Assembly: GCA_012960755.1 (NCBI GenBank)
Contig: DUAT01000013.1
Coordinates: 1-45,288, forward strand
Length of the DNA: 45,288 nucleotides
Reading direction: 5' to 3'
Origin: Gammaproteobacteria bacterium
GTDB taxonomy: Bacteria > Pseudomonadota > Gammaproteobacteria > Pseudomonadales > Azotimanducaceae_A
The position numbers and the translations under genes are program-made. Positions 18,366-27,051 of this stretch are shown here, in pieces. The first letter of the stretch is position 1. Each line of letters begins with the position of its first letter. The notes under the pieces are model-generated. The model was not told the DNA's origin, searched no databases, and saw nothing but the letters and a program-made list of their open reading frames with translations.

Positions 18366-19937
18366 ATGAATGATCCAATCACCAGGATTATTATTGTTGG
18401 CGGCGGTACCGCGGGCTGGCTCACAGCAGGTATTATTGCAGCAGAACACCGCATCTCGAAATCAGCCAATCATCACCCTTTCGAACTGATTCTCATTGAA
18501 TCCCCTGATATCAGCACCATCGGCGTTGGTGAAGGTACCTGGCCTTCCATGAGAAGCACCCTCCAGAAGATGGGTATCAGCGAAACAGACTTGTTAACGA
18601 ACTGTGACGCCAGTTTCAAACAAGGCACTTTTTTTAAAAATTGGGCTACCGGCAAGAGCGACACCTATGCACATCCTTTTACAGCTCCGCATCGATATGC
18701 AGATACAAATCTTGCGCCACATTGGCTTGCTCTGGCTGAACGCCCCTCCTTCTCTGAAGCGGTGTGTCCACAACCCCAACTCTTTTCGAAACAATTAGCA
18801 CCAAAACAGATTACAACACCCGAATACGCTTTTAACGTCAATTATGGGTACCATCTGAATGCAACAAATTTAGCGGCGCTGTTAAAGCGCCACTGCATTA
18901 ACGTACTCGGCGTTGAACACATCCAAGCGACTGTTACAGAAATTAATAGCGCTGAAAACGGCGACATCAAATCCATAACCACAGATCGTGCGGGTACCAT
19001 TGACGGCAGTCTGTTTATTGACTGCACAGGTTCGAAAGCCCTTCTACTCGGCAAGCACTACGGTATTGCCTTACAAGATAAATCCCATATCTTGTTTAAT
19101 AACAGCGCCCTTGCGACCCAGGTCCCTTACCCAACGGATGATGCGCCGATTGAATCCTGCACACTTTCAACCGCTCAAGAAGCGGGGTGGATCTGGGATA
19201 TAGGCCTACCCTCCCGACGCGGTGTCGGTCATGTGTACTCGTCAGAACATATCAGTGAAGAACAGGCAAGTAATGCGCTGATCAATTATATTGAAAGCAT
19301 TACCACCGCCTCAAAATCAAAACAGGTGTCACTGCGAAAGCTAACCTTTGAACCAGGTCATAGAAAGAAATTCTGGCATCGAAACTGTGTCGCCATCGGT
19401 ATGTCAGCGGGATTTATCGAGCCATTAGAGGCATCAGCCCTCGTCCTGGTCGAGCTTTCAGCAAGCATGATCGCTGAACAGCTGCCAGCCACTCGTTCTA
19501 TCATGGATCTTGTAGCGAACCGGTTCAATAAACGGTTTCTGTTCCGCTGGGAACGAATCATTGAATTCCTGAAGCTACACTACGTGTTAAATAAAAAGAC
19601 GACGTTACCATACTGGGCAGACAACCTGGCACCTTCAAGTGTGCCCGACAGCCTGCAGGAATCACTCGCCCTCTGGCGCCACATCAGTCCATGGCACTAT
19701 GATAGTCATCACGTCGACGACTTGTTTCCCTCAGCAAGTTTTCAATATGTTTTATACGGCATGGGATTCGAGACAATTAACAGCCATACAAAGCGAAACA
19801 CTGAAGAGGATGCAGCTAATCTCGCAGCAACCCTGTTTAAAGAAAATCTAGACAAGGCAGCTCAGTTAAAATCGGCACTGCCAACCAACCGCGAGCTAAT
19901 TAATAAAATCAATACTTTCGGCCTCCAGAAGATCTAA
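18366..19937 (+). CDS. Flavin-dependent tryptophan halogenase-like protein (first copy)
   Basis: A 523-residue member of the PrnA/tryptophan halogenase family (FAD-dependent). The N-terminal FAD site is VGGGTAGW (11-18), with IGVGEGTWP near 52-60. The catalytic lysine position is K85 in ASFKQG, the WxWxIP-type motif reads GWIWDIGLP (274-282, with a Gly inserted before Leu-Pro), and GFIEPLEAS is present. Homologues beside TonB receptors are known, and a few (for example BrvH-type) halogenate free indole in vitro, but their natural substrate is unclear. It is the first of four closely spaced genes (halogenase, SapC, cupin-8, halogenase), which suggests one operon. The altered WxWxIP motif hints that this copy may not act as a classical halogenase. 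Confidence 0.9.
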   Translation: MNDPITRIIIVGGGTAGWLTAGIIAAEHRISKSANHHPFELILIESPDISTIGVGEGTWPSMRSTLQKMGISETDLLTNCDASFKQGTFFKNWATGKSDTYAHPFTAPHRYADTNLAPHWLALAERPSFSEAVCPQPQLFSKQLAPKQITTPEYAFNVNYGYHLNATNLAALLKRHCINVLGVEHIQATVTEINSAENGDIKSITTDRAGTIDGSLFIDCTGSKALLLGKHYGIALQDKSHILFNNSALATQVPYPTDDAPIESCTLSTAQEAGWIWDIGLPSRRGVGHVYSSEHISEEQASNALINYIESITTASKSKQVSLRKLTFEPGHRKKFWHRNCVAIGMSAGFIEPLEASALVLVELSASMIAEQLPATRSIMDLVANRFNKRFLFRWERIIEFLKLHYVLNKKTTLPYWADNLAPSSVPDSLQESLALWRHISPWHYDSHHVDDLFPSASFQYVLYGMGFETINSHTKRNTEEDAANLAATLFKENLDKAAQLKSALPTNRELINKINTFGLQKI

Positions 19938-19976
19938 TGAAACACCCATCATCCCAAGGAAAAATGAGCCGACATC

Positions 19977-20696
19977 ATGACTAACTTCCAGATCGTAACT
20001 GCCTCCAAACATAGCGAAATACGCGTTGTGACAGCCTACGATGCCATCTATGGCGACAGTTTAATGTATGTCCCAACCTTCCCTCTGGAATTCAGAGATA
20101 TTCAATCGTGTTACCCGATCTTTTTCCTGAAAGAAGTCGAGACTGGCCAATTTTTTGCCGCTGCACTATGTGGTTTTGAACCCGAAGAGAATCTATTCCT
20201 GAATAACGGTAACTGGGATGCAAGCTATCTACCAATGATGATTCGGCGCCAACCCTTTCTAATCGCCCACCAGACAGTAGACCCGAAGTCGCCTGACCAA
20301 ACCCAACCTGTCATTTCTATCGACAGGGATCATCCCAGAGTCGGTAAGAATGAAGGGCAGCGCCTGTTTTCAGAAGACGGCAGCCCATCTGATTTCCTGC
20401 AGCAGGCAATGCTGTTATTAAAGAAGATTCATCGGGCACACCAGCACAATGAAAATTTTTCAAAGACCCTTTTACAATACGACCTTCTAGAATCACTGAC
20501 TTTGGATATTACCTTTAACAATGGATCTAAAAAGAGCCTGAATGACTTTTACACCATCAATGAAACAAAGCTGTATGAACTGGAAGGCGACGCCCTGGCG
20601 CATCTGAACAAAGAAGGGTATCTACAGCCCATTTTTATGGCCATTGCTTCATTCTCCCGCTTGCGAGCCCTGATTGACAGGAGAGACAAGCCATGA
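19977..20696 (+). CDS. SapC family protein
   Basis: This 239-residue cytoplasmic-looking protein matches the SapC family, named after a Campylobacter S-layer locus protein. Visible hallmarks are the N-terminal YGDSLMYVPTFPLEFRDIQ, YPIFFLKE, and the central IRRQPFLI block. There is no signal peptide, and the biochemical function of the family is not established. SapC genes regularly accompany TonB receptors and tryptophan-halogenase-like genes in marine and plant-associated proteobacteria. It lies between the first halogenase gene and the cupin-8 gene with short gaps. Confidence 0.88.
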   Translation: MTNFQIVTASKHSEIRVVTAYDAIYGDSLMYVPTFPLEFRDIQSCYPIFFLKEVETGQFFAAALCGFEPEENLFLNNGNWDASYLPMMIRRQPFLIAHQTVDPKSPDQTQPVISIDRDHPRVGKNEGQRLFSEDGSPSDFLQQAMLLLKKIHRAHQHNENFSKTLLQYDLLESLTLDITFNNGSKKSLNDFYTINETKLYELEGDALAHLNKEGYLQPIFMAIASFSRLRALIDRRDKP

Positions 20697-20748
20697 TGAT
20701 ACGGGTTCTCAAGGCCAGTGAAACCATATTTAACCTGTTCTCACAGCC

Positions 20749-21747
20749 ATGCTAGAGATAAAGCGCATCCAAGCCAGGGATAGTCGGGGCCTGTCTGAAG
20801 AGGTTCTAAGCAGCCCCGAACCGGTAGTGCTGGAGGGTCTAGTCAGCGACTGGCCCGCTGTATCTGCTGCACGGGCATCAGATCAAGAACTCGCCCACTA
20901 TTTAACAAATTTTGATTGCGGTGAACTCATTACTGCCATGGCCGTGCCTGCAGATGCAGCAGGCCGGATTTTCTATAACCAGGATCTCAGTGGTTTTAAT
21001 TTTCAGTACAAGCGAATGGCTCTAAGCGACGCGATCCATCAAATTCTTGGCTATTTGCCAGTCTCAGACCCGCCAACTCTGTACGTGGGCTCAACCAACA
21101 TTGATCATTGGCTGCCAGGTTTTAGAGACGATAACGACTTGCCCCTGCATCATCTCAATCCGCTTGCCAGCATCTGGCTGGGCAATCAAAGCCGTGTCGC
21201 CGCTCATTTTGATTTCCCTTCCAACCTAGCTTGTGTGGTCGCAGGGCGCCGCCAGATTCAGCTTTTCCCTCCGAGCCAAGTTGAAAATCTGTACATCGGT
21301 CCACTGGATTTTACCCCCGCTGGCCAGCCCATCAGCATGGTCGATTTCAGGCAACCAGATTTAACCCTGCACCCAAAGTTCAGGGAAGCATTATCACAGG
21401 CTCGAACTGCTGATCTGTCCGCGGGGGACGCGCTCTTGATACCCAGTATGTGGTGGCATCACGTCGAGGCCGTAGATGCATTTAACGTCTTGGTCAACTA
21501 CTGGTGGCGCAGTTCCCCAAGCTACCTGGGTGCACCGTTAAACGCACTTCAACATGCAATTCTGACCCTACGGGACCTACCACCCGAACAGCGAGATGCC
21601 TGGCGCCAGCTCTTTGATCATTATATTTTTAACACGGGATCAAACACCGTGGAACATATCCCCATGAAAGCCAGAGGTATCCTTAATCCGATAGAAGAAA
21701 AAAGCGCGAATGGGCTAAAAACTTTTCTTCGAGAGAAACTACAGTAA
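20749..21747 (+). CDS. Cupin-8 / JmjC-like Fe(II)/2-oxoglutarate-type protein
   Basis: A 332-residue protein with a JmjC-like cupin fold, probably an Fe(II)- and 2-oxoglutarate-dependent hydroxylase. The metal triad is visible as H153 and D155 (AHFDFPSN) plus H237 or H238 (SMWWHHVE). GDALLIPSMWWHHV and NVLVNYWWR are typical cupin-8 blocks. Family members hydroxylate proteins or small molecules, but the target here is unknown. It is flanked by SapC and the second halogenase gene in the same direction, so it probably acts in the same process. Confidence 0.88.
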   Translation: MLEIKRIQARDSRGLSEEVLSSPEPVVLEGLVSDWPAVSAARASDQELAHYLTNFDCGELITAMAVPADAAGRIFYNQDLSGFNFQYKRMALSDAIHQILGYLPVSDPPTLYVGSTNIDHWLPGFRDDNDLPLHHLNPLASIWLGNQSRVAAHFDFPSNLACVVAGRRQIQLFPPSQVENLYIGPLDFTPAGQPISMVDFRQPDLTLHPKFREALSQARTADLSAGDALLIPSMWWHHVEAVDAFNVLVNYWWRSSPSYLGAPLNALQHAILTLRDLPPEQRDAWRQLFDHYIFNTGSNTVEHIPMKARGILNPIEEKSANGLKTFLREKLQ

Positions 21748-21769
21748 TGGCAAAAGGACCAAACGCCCT

Positions 21770-23254
21770 ATGAATAATCAAGCAATCAGGAATGTGGTGA
21801 TTGTGGGTGGCGGTACAGCCGGTTGGATGACTGCTGCAGCTCTGACCAAGCTAATCGGCAAAAATCTGCATATCAGCCTCGTGGAATCAGATCAAATCGG
21901 AACCATAGGCGTTGGAGAAGCTACAATACCGACATTTTTTGCCCTGCATCAGCTCCTGCAGATCAACGAAGCTGAATTTCTTGCGGAAGTACATGGAACC
22001 ATCAAACTCGGCATCGCCTTTGAAAACTGGAAACAACTAAACCATCAATACATTCATGCGTTTGGTTATACCGGTCAATCATGCTGGGCTGCGGGTTTCC
22101 AACACTTCTGGCTTAAAGCCAGAACACTTGGTTTAAGCGAAGAATACAGCCGGTATTCACCTGAGCTTATGGCAGCTGTAGCCGGAAAATTCGGTTTACT
22201 CCAACAGAACGGGCTTAACTATGCTTACCATATCGACGCTACTCGGTATGCGCGCTACTTAAGACGGTTAGCAGAAAAATCTGGTGCCCGGCGTATTGAA
22301 GGGAAAATCATCCAGGTGAAACAAACGCAGGACGGTGATATAGCGTCGCTGCACCTGGACAATGGCCAGACCGTGCAGGGTGATTTCTTTATTGACTGTA
22401 GTGGTTTTGCAGGCTTACTCATTGACAAGACCCTGAACACAGGCTTCCAAGAATGGTCTCAATGGTTACCTTGCGACCGGGCAGTTGCAGTTCAGACAAG
22501 ATCGGTTACGCCCCCCATCCCCTACACCCGGTCAATAGCCCAGGCAAGCGGCTGGCAGTGGCGTATTCCATTGCAATCAAGGGTAGGTAATGGCCTGGTA
22601 TACTCCAGTGACTACCTGAGTGACGATCAAGCTACAAGCCTTCTGTTAAAAAACATCCAGGGCGATACGCTGATAGAACCCCGCGTCATTCCCTTTAAAA
22701 CAGGGCAACGCCACTTCCACTGGAAGAAAAATGTCGTTGCTCTGGGCCTGGCCTCAGGTTTTCTCGAACCGCTTGAGTCTACCAGCATTCACCTGATTCA
22801 ACGGGGCATTATACGATTGATGCAAATGTTCCCCTATGGCGGCATCAATCAACCGGACCAGCACGAATTCAATCAGCAGATGAGTGATGAATACGAATTT
22901 ATTCGCGATTTCATCATCATGCACTACCATATCACCGAGCGCACGGATACCGAATTCTGGCGGCGTAACGGGGCCATGTCGATCCCTGATTCACTTCAAC
23001 ATCGATTATCTTTGTTCCAGGAATCCGGTCGCGTTTTTCAAGCTGAAGGGGACGTTTTCGGAGAAAACAGCTGGACTCAAGTCATGCTTGGGCAGGGCCT
23101 CACACCAGCATCGTATCATCCAATCGTCGACATGATGAGCGACCATGAATTGCGGCAATTCATGCGGCACCAGTTGCAGAGAGTCGAACTCGTTATCAAG
23201 CAGTTGCCCGACCACAACGCGTTTATTGCAAAATATTGTCAGGCCCGGCTTTAA
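21770..23254 (+). CDS. Flavin-dependent tryptophan halogenase-like protein (second copy)
   Basis: A 494-residue PrnA-family protein. It has the complete set of motifs: FAD site VGGGTAGW (12-19), GVGEATIP (47-54), catalytic lysine K79 in GTIKLG (same number as in PrnA), WxWxIP as GWQWRIP (261-267), and GFLEPLEST. It is therefore a better candidate for an active halogenase than the first copy. It closes the halogenase-SapC-cupin-halogenase operon, followed by a 16-bp tandem repeat and a bidirectional terminator. The start follows the cupin gene by 22 bases. The natural substrate is unknown. Confidence 0.92.
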   Translation: MNNQAIRNVVIVGGGTAGWMTAAALTKLIGKNLHISLVESDQIGTIGVGEATIPTFFALHQLLQINEAEFLAEVHGTIKLGIAFENWKQLNHQYIHAFGYTGQSCWAAGFQHFWLKARTLGLSEEYSRYSPELMAAVAGKFGLLQQNGLNYAYHIDATRYARYLRRLAEKSGARRIEGKIIQVKQTQDGDIASLHLDNGQTVQGDFFIDCSGFAGLLIDKTLNTGFQEWSQWLPCDRAVAVQTRSVTPPIPYTRSIAQASGWQWRIPLQSRVGNGLVYSSDYLSDDQATSLLLKNIQGDTLIEPRVIPFKTGQRHFHWKKNVVALGLASGFLEPLESTSIHLIQRGIIRLMQMFPYGGINQPDQHEFNQQMSDEYEFIRDFIIMHYHITERTDTEFWRRNGAMSIPDSLQHRLSLFQESGRVFQAEGDVFGENSWTQVMLGQGLTPASYHPIVDMMSDHELRQFMRHQLQRVELVIKQLPDHNAFIAKYCQARL

Positions 23255-23334
23255 ATCAGCTCAGCCTTCCTTCACGAGAACCAGACCGAGCGCTTACCCT
23301 CTTCTCTACCGGAACAGGGACCGCTGGACCTAAA

Positions 23335-23398
23335 GCTTTATATGGAAAATGCTTTATATAAGAAAAGTTTTATATAAGAAAAGCCTTATATAAGAAGC
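23335..23398. repeat. 16-bp tandem repeat, four copies
   Basis: Four successive 16-base units, consensus GCTTTATATAAGAAAA, with one to four changes each. Each unit contains the palindrome TTATATAA or a variant. The array lies between the second halogenase gene and the shared terminator. No spacer sequences separate the units, so this is not a CRISPR array. Confidence 0.85.
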
Positions 23399-23413
23399 AC
23401 CCTAGCATAAACA

Positions 23414-23443
23414 AAAAGCCGCATTCTCTCGAATGCGGCTTTT
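23414..23443. terminator. Bidirectional intrinsic terminator
   Basis: A perfect 13-bp stem (AAAAGCCGCATTC and its complement) encloses a four-base loop TCTC. The A-run on one side and T-run on the other allow termination in both directions. It serves the halogenase operon from the left and the repeat lipoprotein gene from the right. Confidence 0.92.
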
Positions 23444-23467
23444 CGGTTGCCTGAACATAAGCGAACC

Positions 23468-25906
23468 TTATTCCTTAGCCAACTGGAAGGTCCACCAGAC
23501 TCCCGCGCCAGACTCAATAGACACCGTTAAACTAGTGCCATCCAACGTTGTAACCAGGTAGTCAACAGAATCCGGCGTTTCACCTGTAGACGCCAGCTCT
23601 TGACCATTAACCGCTTTCGCCAGTCCTAGATGCGACCCTCTCCCGGAAATAACCAGATGCGATGAACCATCTACATCCTGGTAGGTAAAGCTACCTGCGG
23701 ATGCGCCATCATGAGGCGAGACTGGTACATCACAAGCGTCACTGCCACCCTGCCAGCCTTCAATCCAGGTTTCGCCATCCATAAAGTTCTGGAAAGAGCC
23801 ATCTGCGCCAAAATGAAACACGTCATCAAACAAACAGGATCGCTCAGCAGGCCCGGCACCATTCGCCGTAGTCGAAGACCACCACTCCGCGCTTCCAATA
23901 TTCGGGCCTACGGCCGCAGCACCTTCACCGGCTAGCTTCCAATTCCCGGAAAATGTTGCCTTTGATCGCACTAGACGGAAAGTCCACCATACGCCAGCAC
24001 CTGCTTCCAGGGTGACAATCATATTGTCACCATCTAGTGTCACAACTGTGTAGGTTACAGCGTCGGATGCATCGCCAGGCGCGCCTAGCTCAGAACCGTT
24101 AACCACTTTAGCCAGGCCTAAATGCGCACCTCTACCGATGATGGTCAAGGTACCTGCATCTTCGTCATAATCGAACGCTGCTGCAGCACTGCCATCATGG
24201 GGCCCAACGGGCGCTGCACATGAATCAGCACCACCCTGCCAGCCTTCAACCCAGGTTTCCTCACCCATGTCATTGGCAAACAGGCCATCACTGCCAAAAT
24301 CATAAACATCATCAAACCAACAGCTTCGGCCTGCCGGACCTGCGCCGTTAGCGGCAGTGGATGCCCACCATTCAGCACTCTCTGCAACAGGCCCAACCGA
24401 GGCCGCACCGTCTCCATCAAGCTTCCATTTGCCAGCCAGAGCAGCTTGCTTGACTTTCATCAGTCGAAAGGTCCACCAAACACCAGCACCAGCTTCAACC
24501 GTCAAGGTCATACTGTCACTATCCAGCGTTGTTACATTGTAAGTCACAGAGACCGGCGCACCGGCAGGTGCGGCTAATTCTTCGCCGTTTACAGCTTTTG
24601 CCAAACCCACATGCGAGCCGGTTCCCAATACTGTTAATGTACCTGCAGTTTCGTCATAAACAAACGACCCGGCATTTGAGCCATCGTGCGGACCCACTGG
24701 TGTGCCACAGGCGTCGCTACCACCTTGCCAGGCTTCAACCCAGGTCTCGCCGCCCATAAAGTTCTGGAAAGAGCCGGTCGAAGAGAAGTTGTAAATATCA
24801 TCAAACCAACAACCACGTCCAGCAGGGCCAGCATCATTTGCGGCATTGGAGGCCCACCATTCAGAACTTTCAGGCACAGGCCCAACTGAAGCCGCGCCAT
24901 CACCTGCCAGCTTCCAGTTACCAGCGAGTGGCGAACCAGAAACACGCTTGAGTCGGAACGTCCACCAGACACCCGCCCCCGTCTCCAAGGTCACCGTCAT
25001 ATTGTCACCATCTAACGTGGTTATGTCGTAGATAATTGAACCAGGTGCTTGGCCTGGCGCTGACAATTCTGCTCCATTAGCTGCTTTTGCTAAACCAATA
25101 TGCGCACCCAAGCCAGTGAGTTTCAGCGTGCTGGCTTCGCTATCGTATTGAAAGATCGCATTCTGACTGCCGTCATGAGGTGCCGCAGGCAGGCCACACA
25201 TATCGGCACCGCCTTGCCAGGCCTCCACCCAGGTTTCACCACCCATTACATTGGCAAATGACCCATCGGCATTGAACTGATAAACATCGTCAAACCAGCA
25301 AGCTCGATCTGCCGGCCCGCCACCATTTGCGCTGGTAGACGCCCACCATTCAGCGCTCTCTGCAACAGGGCCTACGGACGCCGCCCCTTCACCATCTAAT
25401 TTCCAGTTACCCACTAAAGGCGAGGTTGGAGTACGAACCAAATTAAAAGTCCACCAGACCCCCGCGCCCGTCTCCAGGGTAACGGTCATGTTGTTACCAT
25501 CCAGCGTCGCGACCGTATAAGTAATGTAATCCGGCGCAGCTCCTGGCGCTGACAGCTCTGAACCATTAACCGCTTTGGCTAACCCCAGATGCGAACCTCG
25601 ACCATTAATAACCAGGGTTCCAGCAGATTCGTTATAAGTGTAGGTTCCGAGCGAGCTCCCATCATGGGGTGCAACAGGGACCCCACAGGTATCAGTACCG
25701 CCCTGCCAGCCCTCGACCCAGGTTTCACCACCCATGATGTTCTGGAAGGAACCATCTTCACCAAAATAGAAAACGTCATCAAACCAGCAGGCACGATCTG
25801 CGGGCCCGCCACCATTTGCTGACGTCGAAGCCCACCATTCAGCGCTCAGGGCCGTCGGCCCGACAGCAGCGGCACCTTCCCCGGCAAGCATCCATTCTCC
25901 AGCCAG
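23468..25906 (-). repeat. Five tandem in-gene repeats of about 487 bp
   Basis: The DNA that encodes the five protein repeats is itself visibly repetitive, with long stretches such as the CCACCATTC and CCAGGTTTC blocks recurring at about 487-base spacing. This points to amplification by unequal recombination, and the copy number may vary between strains. Confidence 0.8.
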
Positions 25907-26425
25907 CGAACTGTCTCCCGTTGAACAACCTTCTATACAATAGGTTACTGCACTGCCATCAGTCGTCTCAGAAGCGCTGACACCCGTCTCACCACTGGTA
26001 TCCTCGTACGCGACCGAAAAGGTCACCAGTCCCTCAGGATCCGCCTCTGTCATGTTGTAAATCGCATACCAATCACCGATTTTCCCGCCAATTTCATCTG
26101 CGGGCATGCCATTAAACATGATATCGGGCTTCATGAGCGCCTCGCTCGCCTCTATATCGATCCTAACGGCTTGGCCCAACTTAACAGTGCCGATTGGCTT
26201 GGGATCTTTATCTCTAGACATCTTAATCGTGACGCTAATCAATGTGGGCGGCACACCATCCGTTCCGGGATCCACTAGATCGTTCTTGGTGATAACCTTG
26301 CCACCACCGCCACCACAGGCAGTGAGCATCAACAAGCCGACCAGAGCAAGCGTTCCACCAAAATGATTACATTTAAAAAACCGGGATTTCCAGTCCACAG
26401 AACTACTCATTAATTGCTGTTGCAT
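23468..26425 (-). CDS. Lipoprotein with five tandem ~162-residue repeats, putative glycan-binding
   Basis: A 985-residue predicted lipoprotein (lipobox LTAC, C37, followed by a Gly run). After a linker, an Ig-like region (about 60-165) precedes five tandem repeats covering about residues 174-985. Each repeat contains GxGAAxVGP, SAEWW, a CWFDD block, METWVEGWQGG-like and PHDGS segments, GLAKxVNG, and ends with GAGVWWTF. Two cysteines per repeat (for example C213 and C247) could form a disulfide. Many exposed tryptophans suit a sugar-binding beta-sandwich. Similar repeat segments occur in surface glycan-binding proteins and laminarinases of marine bacteria, so laminarin capture at the cell surface is likely but unproven. 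The gene stands alone on the minus strand next to GH16. Confidence 0.85.
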   Translation of the reverse strand: MQQQLMSSSVDWKSRFFKCNHFGGTLALVGLLMLTACGGGGGKVITKNDLVDPGTDGVPPTLISVTIKMSRDKDPKPIGTVKLGQAVRIDIEASEALMKPDIMFNGMPADEIGGKIGDWYAIYNMTEADPEGLVTFSVAYEDTSGETGVSASETTDGSAVTYCIEGCSTGDSSLAGEWMLAGEGAAAVGPTALSAEWWASTSANGGGPADRACWFDDVFYFGEDGSFQNIMGGETWVEGWQGGTDTCGVPVAPHDGSSLGTYTYNESAGTLVINGRGSHLGLAKAVNGSELSAPGAAPDYITYTVATLDGNNMTVTLETGAGVWWTFNLVRTPTSPLVGNWKLDGEGAASVGPVAESAEWWASTSANGGGPADRACWFDDVYQFNADGSFANVMGGETWVEAWQGGADMCGLPAAPHDGSQNAIFQYDSEASTLKLTGLGAHIGLAKAANGAELSAPGQAPGSIIYDITTLDGDNMTVTLETGAGVWWTFRLKRVSGSPLAGNWKLAGDGAASVGPVPESSEWWASNAANDAGPAGRGCWFDDIYNFSSTGSFQNFMGGETWVEAWQGGSDACGTPVGPHDGSNAGSFVYDETAGTLTVLGTGSHVGLAKAVNGEELAAPAGAPVSVTYNVTTLDSDSMTLTVEAGAGVWWTFRLMKVKQAALAGKWKLDGDGAASVGPVAESAEWWASTAANGAGPAGRSCWFDDVYDFGSDGLFANDMGEETWVEGWQGGADSCAAPVGPHDGSAAAAFDYDEDAGTLTIIGRGAHLGLAKVVNGSELGAPGDASDAVTYTVVTLDGDNMIVTLEAGAGVWWTFRLVRSKATFSGNWKLAGEGAAAVGPNIGSAEWWSSTTANGAGPAERSCLFDDVFHFGADGSFQNFMDGETWIEGWQGGSDACDVPVSPHDGASAGSFTYQDVDGSSHLVISGRGSHLGLAKAVNGQELASTGETPDSVDYLVTTLDGTSLTVSIESGAGVWWTFQLAKE

Positions 26426-27051
26426 AACTTCCCCTAGGTGAGTTTTACGGGTCTGCTCTATTATCCAAATAGATTTTTACTGCGATAGTTTCTGCGTCTT
26501 GGGGCTTGACCTCCAGCCTAAAACGGTGAACAGGGAGATATATGCGGTAAGACGGAAAACTATTGCCGGGAATTTAATCATTTGCTTCTAAATCGACTGA
26601 TATGACTAAGTTTACGGACTAATTAGGTGTTAAGAGAACTATTTTATAATTTCATTTATGGCTACCGGAGAAGATTTCCGGTCGGTCAAAGGCGCTGTTG
26701 TAAAGAAAAAAGGGCGCGCTCGAGAAAGCGGCCACAGCAGTGATAAAGCGCACATCATAATGGGTCTCTGCACATCCTGTCCCAACGATTTACCAGCCAG
26801 TCATACCACTGCACATCATTGTCTTGCGTTTACCTTGCCTGTCAAAGCTAAACTAACTTCAAACAGACTTTGCAACCTACGACGCCGATCCCATCGAATG
26901 AACTTAACAGGCTCCCGCCACCTTCAAAGCGCCCTATAGGCCATTCAAGTAGACCATTCAAGCGTAACCGCCCGGGCATCAAAATGCCCCAATAAAGTAG
27001 AGGATCGATGTCTTTTACTATCGCTCGAGCAAGACCTCGAGGCGCATCATT
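26426..27051. other. Intergenic region between repeat lipoprotein and GH16 genes
   Basis: About 625 bases. It should hold the promoter of the repeat lipoprotein near its right-hand start. A short hairpin (GGGCAT/ATGCCC with loop CAAA) lies near 26975 but lacks a T-run on either strand that would make it a clear terminator. A plus-strand ORF around 26658-26939 has no ribosome binding site or family resemblance, and I do not call it. Confidence 0.5.

Noticed and set aside
23335..23398. Candidate CRISPR array
   Set aside because: Units of 16 bases abut directly with no spacers, and no cas genes are present. The same holds for the 15-bp array at 42708-42767.
26658..26939. 93-codon plus-strand ORF between the repeat lipoprotein and GH16 genes
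   Set aside because: No ribosome binding site, no hydrophobic or family motif, and a composition typical of random frames.
26970..26990. Terminator hairpin after the GH16 gene
   Set aside because: The GGGCAT/ATGCCC stem is short and lacks a T-run in the direction of GH16 transcription.
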